DNA of 64,000 nucleotides, from NCBI GenBank assembly GCA_043228905.1, contig JBHGNT010000002.1, positions 21,018,001 through 21,082,000 of the forward strand, given 5' to 3'. Positions 54,680 to 64,000 of the stretch are shown here, one piece after another. Position 1 is the first letter of the stretch; each line of letters opens with the position of its first letter. The stretch comes from Azolla caroliniana. Lineage: Eukaryota > Polypodiophyta. Under the pieces are notes generated by a model, which was not told where the DNA came from, ran no database searches, and saw only the letters and a list, made by a program, of their open reading frames with translations. A program made the position numbers and the translations under genes.

Positions 54680-57600
54680 GTGCAATGATGGCTTCGACAA
54701 GCGGAACTCAAGGAGAGGAATTAACGAAAGGCATGGAATACATGCTGAAGGTGAGAGATCGGGAGGCTTTAATCGACAAAGATGTTGATTGAACGGTGGA
54801 GATAGTTGGATGGTTTGGTGGCAAGAATATCACAGATCTCCTTGCTACCTATCTAAACGAGATGTAGCAGAGGGATGTCAATGATCTCAAACAAATTTCT
54901 AGCTTTAAACGTGTGGTGGAACCAGGGATCTGTGAGCGCATAATGGAGATCTAAAACGAGCACACAACTTGGGCAGAGTTCGAAAACGTGGTTCTTGCTG
55001 AATACATGCTTGAAGATGCGTCAAGGATGACTCGACATACACTAATGATTTGGATCGAGAAGAAAGGGAATAATCTGTGTGCGGCAGGAGTATATGCGGA
55101 ATTTGACCAAAAGTACAACTGACTTCTGAGTGCGGATCAACGAGTTCTCGAAAGAGATAAAGTCCTGCTGTTCTTGAAGGTGGTGGATATGAAAGAACGG
55201 CGAGAATTGGGCAGCCTTTTGGAGGTTGAAATGCAACCAAATGGCTTGGTAGCGGATTGGGCGGCGGTGAAGAAGACTTTTAGCCGTCTTGATAAGCATC
55301 GACAATGGTTAGAGGAGACTGATGTGGAGAATCCACAATCGTGGAGGACGATGCCTACAATGATCGAGCCGAGCAAGCTGATCAACAATTTCGACAAGAA
55401 AGCGATGGAGGAATCTATAATCGAAGAACTCTCCAAGAAGTTTGAAGCTATATCACTAGCCAACTTAGGTCGACGCGGGCCCAAGGGCAACATGATCCAC
55501 TCGAGCGAGACCCGGAAGCCACTACGAGTGATCTTCAGAAGAGGCTTTAGATAGTCATGTCGACCTTACTTTGAGAGAACTACTTGGGATCGCGAAGAAG
55601 GAGTTCCATGATACTATCGTGGACCTTATTAAGTGGAAGCGGTAACAATATGATGAAGGGGAGATGAAAACAAGTGCCATAACCATGACAAGATCGAAAG
55701 AGGAGGAGGAAGAAGAAGTGGTGGGAGATAGCCATTACTCTCAACCTCATTGGCCAAGAGCGACAACGGAGATGCCGGTGAAGATCGAGGAGAAGAAAGA
55801 GACCGTGGTGGCCTTGATTGACCATGGCTTGGAGATCAACCTCATGTCGACCGAGTTCTACAAGAAAGTAAGATGGCCGATTAATACAAACCACCGATGG
55901 AGGATTTCAGTGGCAACGAAGGCCACATGGACTTGTACGTAGCTTGCCCCAATGTTAAGGTCACGATCAGGGATGTGGAGATTGATCAACACTTCTTCGT
56001 GCAAGACTCGGCTTTGCATCCTGTCATCCTAGGACAACCGTATATAACATCGTCCCGGATGGAGACCAAGGTGTTCGATAATGGAGTAGCCTTTGCGTGA
56101 GTCAAGAGTCTTGATAGTGAAAGATCTGTTCAACTCCTGATGGTGCGAGCTAATCACGAAAGGAAGTGAGATAGCCTTGGAGGTGAATCCTCGGATTTTT
56201 AAAGCGAACTATTGACGCGTAGCCCACAAATAGTCTGAGCAATCAAAAATCTCCACAAGGAAGCAAAGACCGTGGATTGCAAGGAGAAGCAACATGCGTC
56301 ACACCTAGGGCACATGTAAACTAACACTACTCAACCAGAAGGACAAGCATTGGATACAAGACTCCAAGAAGGTGCTAGACGAAGAAAGCATAATCGAAGA
56401 AGAAGAATTCCTATCTCATATTCTGGAGGAAGCCTCATTTAACAACACCATCGGCGAAATAGAGGAAGTCATGGACTTGAGCTATCCACTCTGGATACGA
56501 TCAATTCCAGTTGGCGATCAACGGTCGTGACATTACAACCATGAGGACTCCGATCGGGCTTGTGCGGATGTGTACCTTACCTCAAGGTGCAATGAACTTG
56601 GTGGCTCATATGGTGAATGCCATGAACAAGGTCTTGAAGGATTGCATCCCAAGCATCACGATGCCATTCTTGAATGACAATCCGAGAAAAGGATGTTTGG
56701 ATGAGGAGAAGGATGAATCGAAAGATAAGGATGGATGCAGAAAGTTCGTCATGGATCATATGAAAGATTGCGAGAAGGTGCTCCAAATGCTCAAAGATGC
56801 GAATTTGACATTTTCGGAAGAAAAAATCTCATTCGGGAAACTAGAGATCTTGGTGGTTGGTCACTTGTGTGGAGCATACGGTCAGAAGGCTTCACCATCC
56901 AAGGTGAATGCGATCCAAGACATGAAAGAAGAATGAGTAACCCAAACGGAGGTTCAAAGGTTCCTTGGAGCATGTGTGTTTTATCATATTTGGATTCCAC
57001 ACTACGCCCACATTGTTGAGCCATTGTATGGTCTACTAAAGAAGAAGTAGAGGTTCGAATGGATGGGCGAGCATACTTTCTCCTTCTGAAGGCTGAAGAA
57101 ATTATTGATGGAGGCACCTGCATTATGGAAGGCAGACTATTCAAACGGCAAGCCCATTTTCGTGACCGTGGATACTAGTCCGACCGGAATTGGATGGGTT
57201 GTCAACCAAGAAGACGAAGATTGCAACCGATATGCAATTCAGTTTTGCGCAAAAGTGTTAAGTGATAGGCAAAGAAGGTATGCCCAAGTGAAGAGGGAGC
57301 TATGGGGAATTGTATCGGCAATCAAGTCTGATCGTGACTACCTTATTGGAGGAGAAGTCATAATCGAGACAGATTGCCTACCAATCTTGGGTATGATATG
57401 TAGTTGTAGTACACTAGATATTGCCATACTACGTTGGATTGCATATATCAAATCACTCAACCTAGAGATCCTTCATGTAGCTGGGAAGCGTAACGTCATT
57501 GCAGACATACTAGCACGAGAAAGATACGACGGAGAAGAAGATCGACATTCTAATGAAGAGGATGTTGGCTTGGATTTCTTTACAAGTTCCTATGCTCGGG

Positions 57601-58962
57601 TGCTGACTACTTTCATAGAAGAGGACTACGAAGGAGAATTCGTGGTGATCGGGAAATACTTGAGTTCTCTCCAAAAAGATGAATCATGGTTGACAGAAGA
57701 CTTCCACCAAATTCGGAAGAAGGGGTACAAGTATTTCCTTAAGGATGGAGCTCTTTGGAGGCATGCAAAACAGAAGAATGGGACCCCAATGAGAGTTGTT
57801 TGCAAGCTGGAAGACCGACAAAAACTAATGTCTGAATTTCATGACAATGTTTTTGTAGGCCATCGAGGAATATGGGCTACATTCGCGAAGCTTAAGGAGA
57901 AATATTGGTGGTCGTGCATCTACAAAGATGTAGCAACTTATGTGGAAACATGTAAGGAATGATAGATGTTTTCAAATGTTCGCCATCGAGATGAACTTCA
58001 TCTGACTTACCCGTTGGCTATGCATGACAAGTGGATGGTGGACATCGTAATGATGCGAATGGGGCGATGGCATATGAAGTATCTTGTGCTCGCGAGAGAG
58101 GATCTTACCAATCAAGTTGAAGGGCTAGCATTGAGAATTAAGAAGACATCATCAGTATGCAGATTCCTTCTTGGAGATGTTATTTGCAGATGTGGATGCG
58201 TCAGCAAGATAGTGGTTGATAGAGGCGAGTTGGATGCCAACGAAGCTAGAGAATTCTTGTCTAGGATGGGAATCAAATTATCTCTTACCACGGCGTATAA
58301 TCTGGAAGCGAATGGGAAAGTGGAATGTGGACATGGACTGATTGTGAAGGCTCTAGTGAGAGCTTGCCATGGGAAAATAGGAGAATGGCCATGTCTATTG
58401 CCATTTGCACTATGGGCTGACAGGACTACTCATCGCACGGTGATGGGATACATGCTGGAAGATCTTATATTCGGTCAGAAGCCGATAATGCCAGTGGAAC
58501 AGAGTATTACAGTTTCATGGTTTGCATTGCCATGGCAAGATGAGATAAGTAGAGAAGATCTTCTAGCATTGAAGATTCACTAGTTGGAGCGGAAGTTGGA
58601 AGATATAGAAGTGGCTAAAGCGTGGCAAAAGAATGCAAGGCTGAAAAACAAGAAAGACTTCGACAAACGACATTGACTTTGTTCGAGGAAAATCGTTGAA
58701 GGAGATTGGGTGCTGGTCTACGACAGTAGCCTAGACAACCAACATATTACGGCTCGAAAATTTTCACAACGATGGTTTGGACCATGTGCTGAAGAAAGTG
58801 GAAAATAATGCAACATATCGTTTAGTAGAACTGGATGGTACACCACTTGCTTTGCCAATTGCAAGAAACAGAATCAAGATCTTTAAGAGAAGAGAGGCCC
58901 CAAATCTTGAAATCAAAGCTCTAAACGATGTAGCCTCGACCATCGAGGTTGAAAAAGAGTAA
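54680..58962 (+). pseudogene. Gypsy gag-pol with RT deletion and mutated RT motif
   Basis: Gag to about 55560 in broken frames; protease near 55805 (VVALIDHGLEINLMS, again DHG). At about 56480-56500 the sequence jumps from upstream pol into the middle of RT (QLAINGRDITTMRTPIG), so the amino half of RT is deleted. The catalytic motif reads FLND instead of FLDD. RNase H spans 57105-57560 (VTVDTSPTGIGWVV, RELWGIVSAIKSD, GEVIIETDCLP). Integrase spans about 57800-58640 with the zinc-binding start (HRGIWATFAKLKEKYWW) and core (DRGELDANEAREFL, LTTAYNLEANGKVE), interrupted by a stop near 57960. Confidence 0.85.
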
Positions 58963-59020
58963 TCAAAAGAGGAACCTCACCACAATTGGCACATATTGGT
59001 GCAGGTTTGGTGGGGGTGAA

Positions 59021-60080
59021 TGTCATGTAGTTCTTCACACACGATGTCAAAAAATAGTAAATAATTGTTTTAGATTAATTTAAATGTCTTAGTACAAAAA
59101 GATGGACGTCTTCAAGATATCCCACATAGATAGGACAACATCGGATCCAATAGTATATAAGGAGGGTCAGAACCTATTTGTTATATCAATGTGTGGAGCA
59201 TAGAATGTTCAAGGTGATTTGGGCTAGATTGTGTTGATGAATGGGTAGAACGACGCACGGGCGCATGCACCGTTCGAAAGGATGCGTGGCTCGGCAATTT
59301 GTGACGTACGGCTTGGCGTCTGAATCGCGGGATGGGTGCACAGTTCAAAAGGACGTGGGCTCGACGGTTCATTACACACACAGGCACATGCACGGTTCAG
59401 AAGGACGCGTGGCTCGACAATTTGTGACGTACGGCTTGGCGGCTGAAGCGCGGGATGCGTGCATAGCTCAAAAGGACGTGGGCTCGACGGTTCATTACAC
59501 ACGGCTTGGTGTGGCTCAATTGCGGGATGCACGCACGGCTCGGTCAGGACAATTGCATGGCTCGAGTCGGTCGGGACGCAAATACGAATCATGCACGGGC
59601 TGAACTTTATGGATGATTGATGCAACTAAAAGTAAAGGCCATGCAACTAAAAGTAACGGTCATGCAACTAAAAGTGGGCATGCAAAGGAACATCAAAGGC
59701 AAAGATCAACAAAGAACCCCATATATATTTTACTCTCTTCTTTTCTCCATGGGGGTTGCTCCCTTATCTTATCAAAGCCATAACACTCAAAAACCCTAAT
59801 TTTTTTATCAGGGCCATAAACCGTAATTTTCTTTACAGAAGCCATATCTCTCAAAAACCCTAATTTTTCTTTTTTTCTATTAATCTCAGTAAACCTAAAA
59901 CTTCTGAATCCCAATCTTGGGACATATTGGAATTTTCTTTCCCTTTGCTAATGAAAAATTACTAAATTTTCTCATTCCCATTAATTGTTAAAAGTATAAA
60001 CGCACGAATCTAATATCTTCTGTTTGGAGGCCCCGAGGTCTTGCGTCAAGTTCATGTATCCTCATCATATTTTCACGACA
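59021..60080 (+). repeat. Gypsy 3' LTR
   Basis: About 1,060 bp, from TGTCATGTAG to CACGACA. It holds a tandem pair of roughly 123-bp units (59261 and 59384; GCATGCAC...GTGACGTACGGCTTGGCG). Near the end it carries the GCTAATGAAAAATTAC region seen in the inverted LTR pairs. Confidence 0.75.
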
Positions 60081-60640
60081 ATGTGTTTACTAACGGCGTA
60101 ACACTTGAGACGGCTACAACCGAGCTCCTAGTGTGCGTAACCACGCAACTTGTATTCACCTTACACACTTACGTTGATACAGTCACACAGAGACAACAGA
60201 GAAGAGACAAGAGATAAGAGACAGAACTTAGAGAAGACCAAAACTATATTAAACGATTGTGCTTAGTATTGCGCTAGCTCTTTATAATGTTCATATGCCC
60301 TTTATATACACAGGGCCTAGTCGGTTACGCTTCCCGCCTGAACCGTTAAACGCGTTACTTCAACGCTTCTATTATAATTAATACGCTTCTTTATCATGAG
60401 TTATTTACGTGTGTCCTCTTACGGCAAACAACACATGGCACGCCTGTGGGACAATGCCTTGGCATGTCGGACCCCTCCTCCCTTTACTCGTCTTCCAAAA
60501 TATTGAGGATATTTAGCGTTCGTCGTTACTTGTTGTGATTGGTGGCACCGTAACGTGGTTAGGCTCGTCGCTTTGTGGCTCAACCGGCGCTTCCTCTTTC
60601 TTTTCAATTGTTTTTCATTTTTTCAAAAAATAAATAAAAA
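60081..60640. other. LTR-like noncoding DNA, unclassified
   Basis: Contains a GAGACAA-rich run (60185-60240) and TATATACACAGGGCC, features seen in copia LTRs of this window read in reverse. Clear ends were not found. Confidence 0.4.
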
Positions 60641-60649
60641 TATATTAAA

Positions 60650-61870
60650 AAAGTGGATTTCCAACTGAAATCTAATGCACTACATCGAATTTCAATTAAA
60701 AATCCAAATTTCTTTTAGGTTTTTCATAAAACAATGAGATAATAAAAAAATATTACATTTTCAACAAAATCTAAACCATTGAGTCGGATTTCAATTGCAA
60801 ATTAATGTTTTATGAAAAAACATAAGAAAAATATTGGACTTTCAACGAAACTCAGTGATTTTGAACGGAAATCCGATGCAGTGCATCGGATTTCCATTGA
60901 AAATCCTGTTGAAAATGATCTGTTTTCAACGGGAATCCGATGCAGTGCATCGGATTCCCGTTGAAAACACATCATTTTAAATGGAGAAAATCACAATTTG
61001 TTTATTTTTAACACTTTTTTAGAGAAAAATATAAACAAATAAGAAAATTTTTAAACAAACAAGAAAAAGTGGACTTTCAATGGAAATCCGATGCAGTGCA
61101 TCAGATTTCCGTTGAAAATCCATTTTTTTCAATTCCTATATATTTATTTATGATAAAAACAAAAACAATTCAAAACAAATACAAAAACAAATTCAAAATA
61201 TCTGAAAAATTGGAAACAAATAAGACAAAATGGATTTTCAATAGAAATCCGATGTAGTGCATCGGATTTCTGTTGAAAACCCATTTTTTGCAATTTTTTT
61301 TTTTTATTTATGGGAAAAAATGAGAAAAAATTTAAAAAATACAAAAAAATATTTTAAAATATGAAAATTTGGTAACAAATAGCAAAAAGTGGACTTTCAA
61401 TAGAAATCCGATGCAATGCATCGGATTTCCTTTGAAAATTCATTTTTTCAATTTCTATATAGTTATTTATGAGAAAATAGACAAACAAAATAAACAAACA
61501 AAAAGTGGATTTTCTACGGAAATCCGATGTAGTGCATCGGATTTCCATTGAAAATCTGTTTTTTCAATATTTATTTATTTTTTATAGAAAAAATTCAAAA
61601 AAATAAAATAAAATAAAGGAAATTTGGAAAAAAATACGTAAAAGTGGACTTTCAACCAAAATCCGATGCAGTGCATCGGATTTCCGTTGAAAATCCATTT
61701 TTCAATTTTTATTTATTTTTTTATGGGAAAAATAAAAACAAATTCAAAAACAATTCAAAAAATAAGAAAATTTTCAAAAAAATAAGAGAAATTGGATTTT
61801 CAATTGAATCCGATGCACGGAATTGGATTTTCAATTGAATCCGATGCACGGAATTGGATTTCCATTGAAA
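60650..61870. repeat. AT-rich tandem array of palindromes (ATCCGATGCAGTGCATCGGAT core)
   Basis: About ten units spaced 70-160 bp, each with a palindrome built on GGAAATCCGATGCA and its reverse complement, often extended to TTTTCAACGG...CCGTTGAAAA. Units are near 60652, 60767, 60855, 60925, 61075, 61240, 61400, 61515, 61655 and 61805. They are separated by A/T-rich spacers (AAACAAATTCAAAAA type). Unit quality decays toward both ends. It lies between a gypsy LTR and a DUF7869 fragment. No coding. Confidence 0.85.
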
Positions 61871-62289
61871 TCTAATTTGTCAATTTTTATTTATTTATTT
61901 ACGAGTAAAATAAAAAATGTTTATTTATTTATTTATGGGAAAATGTTTTATTTTTTCAATTTGTATTTATTTATGTATTTTCGGGAAATCCATGCAATGT
62001 ATCATATTTTAGTCTATGTAGCTAGAATTCAATGCAATGCATTAAAATGCAAGAGTATTTTTTTAATGGAAATTTTTAAAAAATTCCAAGACTTACAGGA
62101 ATCTGATGCATTATATCCAATTCTAGATGTATAGATTAAAATTCGACATGTTGCATCAAATCTAGATGGAATGAATCAGATTTCTGTACGACATCAAAGG
62201 CTTACTATGAGAATCTTTAAGACATTTTTTAGATTCTAATGATTTTGGTAGAAAGCTTCTCTCACATAATCTAATCTTGTAAATGGAAA
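61871..62289. other. AT-rich flank of the palindrome array
   Basis: Low-complexity TTTATTTATTTA stretches and partial array motifs (GAATCAGATTTC, TGCAATGCATTAAAATGC). Nothing else recognised. Confidence 0.5.
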
Positions 62290-62640
62290 GTACATAATGA
62301 AATATCATAACCAAAAAGTGAGGAGGAAAGATGCATCAAGCACATCTACTCTTACATTGGATAATGTTTATATATTAGTGTATGACTTATCTTTGACCAA
62401 AACAAGTTATCTGTGACAGACCACAATGAAGATACTAAAAGAGGATCTGGAATGTGGCTTCAGACACAACACAAAGACAAAGAAGAAGCATGGCTCATAA
62501 ACTCGATGAGGTTGGATTGCAATTGGATCAACACAATGCATTAGTTGCCATTGATGATGAGGATGAGACCTCATAAACTCATACTAGTTCATCTAATGGG
62601 TATGAAGATGATGACATAAACTTGAAAAATGATTGTCCTG
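62290..62640 (+). pseudogene. DUF7869 carboxyl-terminal fragment (third copy)
   Basis: Plus-strand readings give STLTLDNVYILVYDLSLTKTSYL, then after stops and frame changes LDEVGLQLDQHNALVAIDDEDET. They align with 37100-37420 and 1000-1190 read on the minus strand. This places a further relative of the DNA transposon next to the palindromic array. Confidence 0.75.
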
Positions 62641-62924
62641 ATACGTTAACGATAAATATTGTATTGCACATCAAGATTTGGATTCAGAATTTCTATAAAT
62701 ATTGGGGTTAGTCATTTTGGACATTCATTTGTAAGTTTGGCATGTCCATTATTTAGGCATTTTTTTGAACACCTAAATTTCTGTACATGTTAAAAATCAA
62801 TATATTTTTGGGTCATTTTTAAAATTCCTTTACGCATGCAACACCCCTTATTGTGAATCACCCTAATTTGTGTCATTTTTTGATGGACAGTTCTCAAAAT
62901 GGGACATATTACCTGTTTCAAATG

Positions 62925-63997
62925 TCCTGGTGTTAAATGCTTCTGCAAACTCATTGATACTTAGACCAATCCTAGCATTGCGGATCGTAACTTTATTCAC
63001 TGGTTGAAGATCTTGTATAAACCTTAAGGTTCCATTCTTCTTTGGTACCGTGAACCAGTTATTCGAGTAAGGGGCATTTGATGGCTCCAGAATTCCCATC
63101 TCAACCTTCTCTTTCAAGAGCTTGATTAATTTTGGAATGTTCGCTCTTGGGACTGGTATTGGCTTCAGGTTCCACGACACATGTGGTATTGTGAATACCA
63201 TAATCGGTTTTATCATCCTTGGATTGGTGCATCCTATTTCATTTGGATGGAATGCAAATGCTTTCCCATGTCTTTTGAGCATTTCCCAAAATGCGACTTC
63301 CTCTTCTAGCAACAAAAAATCATCTTTCTCGGCACGAAACTTTTCTCTTGTCTCTTTACTGAAGGCATGTCTGATTCCTCTCGGATCCCATAGGCTTGGA
63401 TCTTGTGCAACTTCATTCATCCTTTGACAACTATCCTCAAATAGTAAAATAGCAACATGCTTTACTTTCTTGTCCACTGTTTTGTATTTCGTATTAGCTT
63501 CGACATTCTCTGCCATGATACTTTGATTATACTCGTCAATGGCGACATACATCTCGATGGAGTTTATCTGAATTGATCGCTAGCTACGAGGGCCCAAGTT
63601 CACGAAATTCTCCATTCCTCCAATGGTGTTGTTAAATGAGGCTTCCTCCATAACCCATTCGATGCTTTCATCACTTTCCAATATTTGTTCTTCTCGTAAA
63701 GCTTCCTTGAAGCTTTGCATCGGAGACTTCTCTTCTTTGTCAAACGTGTTGATTTTGCACACTCCATTAGGGGCTACGTACAACCCTCCTTTTGCAAATT
63801 CGAACTTTTCTTTCTTCTTGGGGCATACACTTCTTTGGACTATTCACACTCCGCTTGCAACCTGAAGCATCTTCTCCGAGACTATCCCGATTCCTTTCAT
63901 GATTGGCACGTATAGTCAAGAACTGTACGGCCTTCTTCCCATCAAGACTCCTTATTCGAGAAAATGCCGCACCATTATCGAATACTTTGGTTTCCAT
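62925..63997 (-). pseudogene. Gypsy protease end and reverse transcriptase start
   Basis: 63997-63767 is the end of the protease region (METKVFDNGAAFSRI). 63783-63580 is a linker (EEASFNNTIGGMENF). From 63552 the frame runs through the RT approach (HVSWNLKPIPVPRANIPKLI) into RT (NAPYSNNWFTVPKKNGTLRF, DLQPVNKVTIRNARIGLSIN). It ends at NEFAEAFN with an unrelated tail. Only stops between blocks break it, so it is better kept than the other two gypsies. Confidence 0.8.
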
Positions 63998-64000
63998 ACG
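62925..64000 (-). mobile_element. Ty3/gypsy fragment running off the right edge
   Basis: Minus-strand pol of the same lineage as 31131-36393. It continues beyond 64000 and is truncated at about 62925 inside reverse transcriptase, where the homology stops within a phrase (GTTTCAAATGTCCTGGTGTT) also present near 39730. Confidence 0.8.

Larger units (their letters stand above)
54500..60080 (+). mobile_element. Ty3/gypsy retrotransposon with truncated 5' LTR
   Basis: Truncated 5' LTR ending at 54634, primer-binding motif TTTGGTGAACCCGACGTG from 54637, gag-pol to about 58962, polypurine tract (GGTTTGGTGGGGGTGAA) ending at 59020, and full 3' LTR at 59021-60080. It belongs to the same lineage as 31131-36393 and 62925-64000. 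Confidence 0.85.

Noticed and set aside
59241-59603. Open frames on both strands at 59.2-59.6 kb
   Set aside because: They come from a tandemly repeated block inside a gypsy LTR, and frames on opposite strands are equally open.

Overview
This window is nuclear DNA of a land plant, almost entirely transposable elements, with one recognisable host-type gene. The plant assignment rests on GT-AG introns of plant size, Ty1/copia elements primed by initiator tRNA-Met, Ty3/gypsy elements, and a spliced glutamate-receptor-like (GLR) gene. The old gypsy lineage with fungal-like reverse transcriptase and a transposon-borne DNA methylase suggest a non-seed plant (lycophyte, fern or bryophyte), but that is only an inference.

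1-18.3 kb is a three-level nest. A minus-strand copia element (outer copia; 5' LTR at 17828-18274, running off the left edge) was hit by a large DNA transposon at 549-15325. This transposon has 35-bp terminal inverted repeats (34/35 identical) and a TTAA target duplication. It carries two divergent genes: a 926-aa DUF7869-type protein (907-3687, minus; likely the transposase) and a five-exon gene of about 994 codons (5408-8727, plus) fusing a ParB-like domain to an amino-DNA methyltransferase. Between them lies an array of ten near-perfect CpG-rich palindromes (4594-5088). A young copia element (9158-14703, AGTAG target duplication, nearly identical LTRs) then inserted into the transposon. Without that insert the transposon is about 9.2 kb. 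I consider it the most interesting object in the window.

18.3-25.3 kb holds copia remnants: a 3' end with its LTR (19400-21044), an inverted LTR piece, and a degenerate copia (21343-25265) with an internal 188-bp tandem duplication. 25.2-30.6 kb and 48.0-54.7 kb are two copies of one segmental duplication. Each carries GLR exon 1, one end of a relative of the DNA transposon, a methylase fragment, and an inverted pair of gypsy LTR ends. The second copy also contains a 789-bp solo LTR and a 427-bp block absent from the first.

30.6-39.1 kb holds broken pieces of a second, diverged lineage of the DNA transposon, split by a minus-strand gypsy element (31131-36393) and a copia gag fragment. 40.7-49.3 kb is the GLR gene on the minus strand: five exons, about 457 codons, no amino-terminal (ANF/LIVBP) domain, one in-frame TGA in exon 2, and a 5.9-kb intron 2 holding a degenerate copia (42120-46681). 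54.6-60.1 kb is a plus-strand gypsy with a complete 3' LTR. 60.6-61.9 kb is a second, AT-rich palindromic array. The right edge holds a DUF7869 fragment and the start of another gypsy on the minus strand.

No tRNA, rRNA, CRISPR or bacterial operon was seen. Exon boundaries, LTR ends and counts were derived by eye from the sequence.
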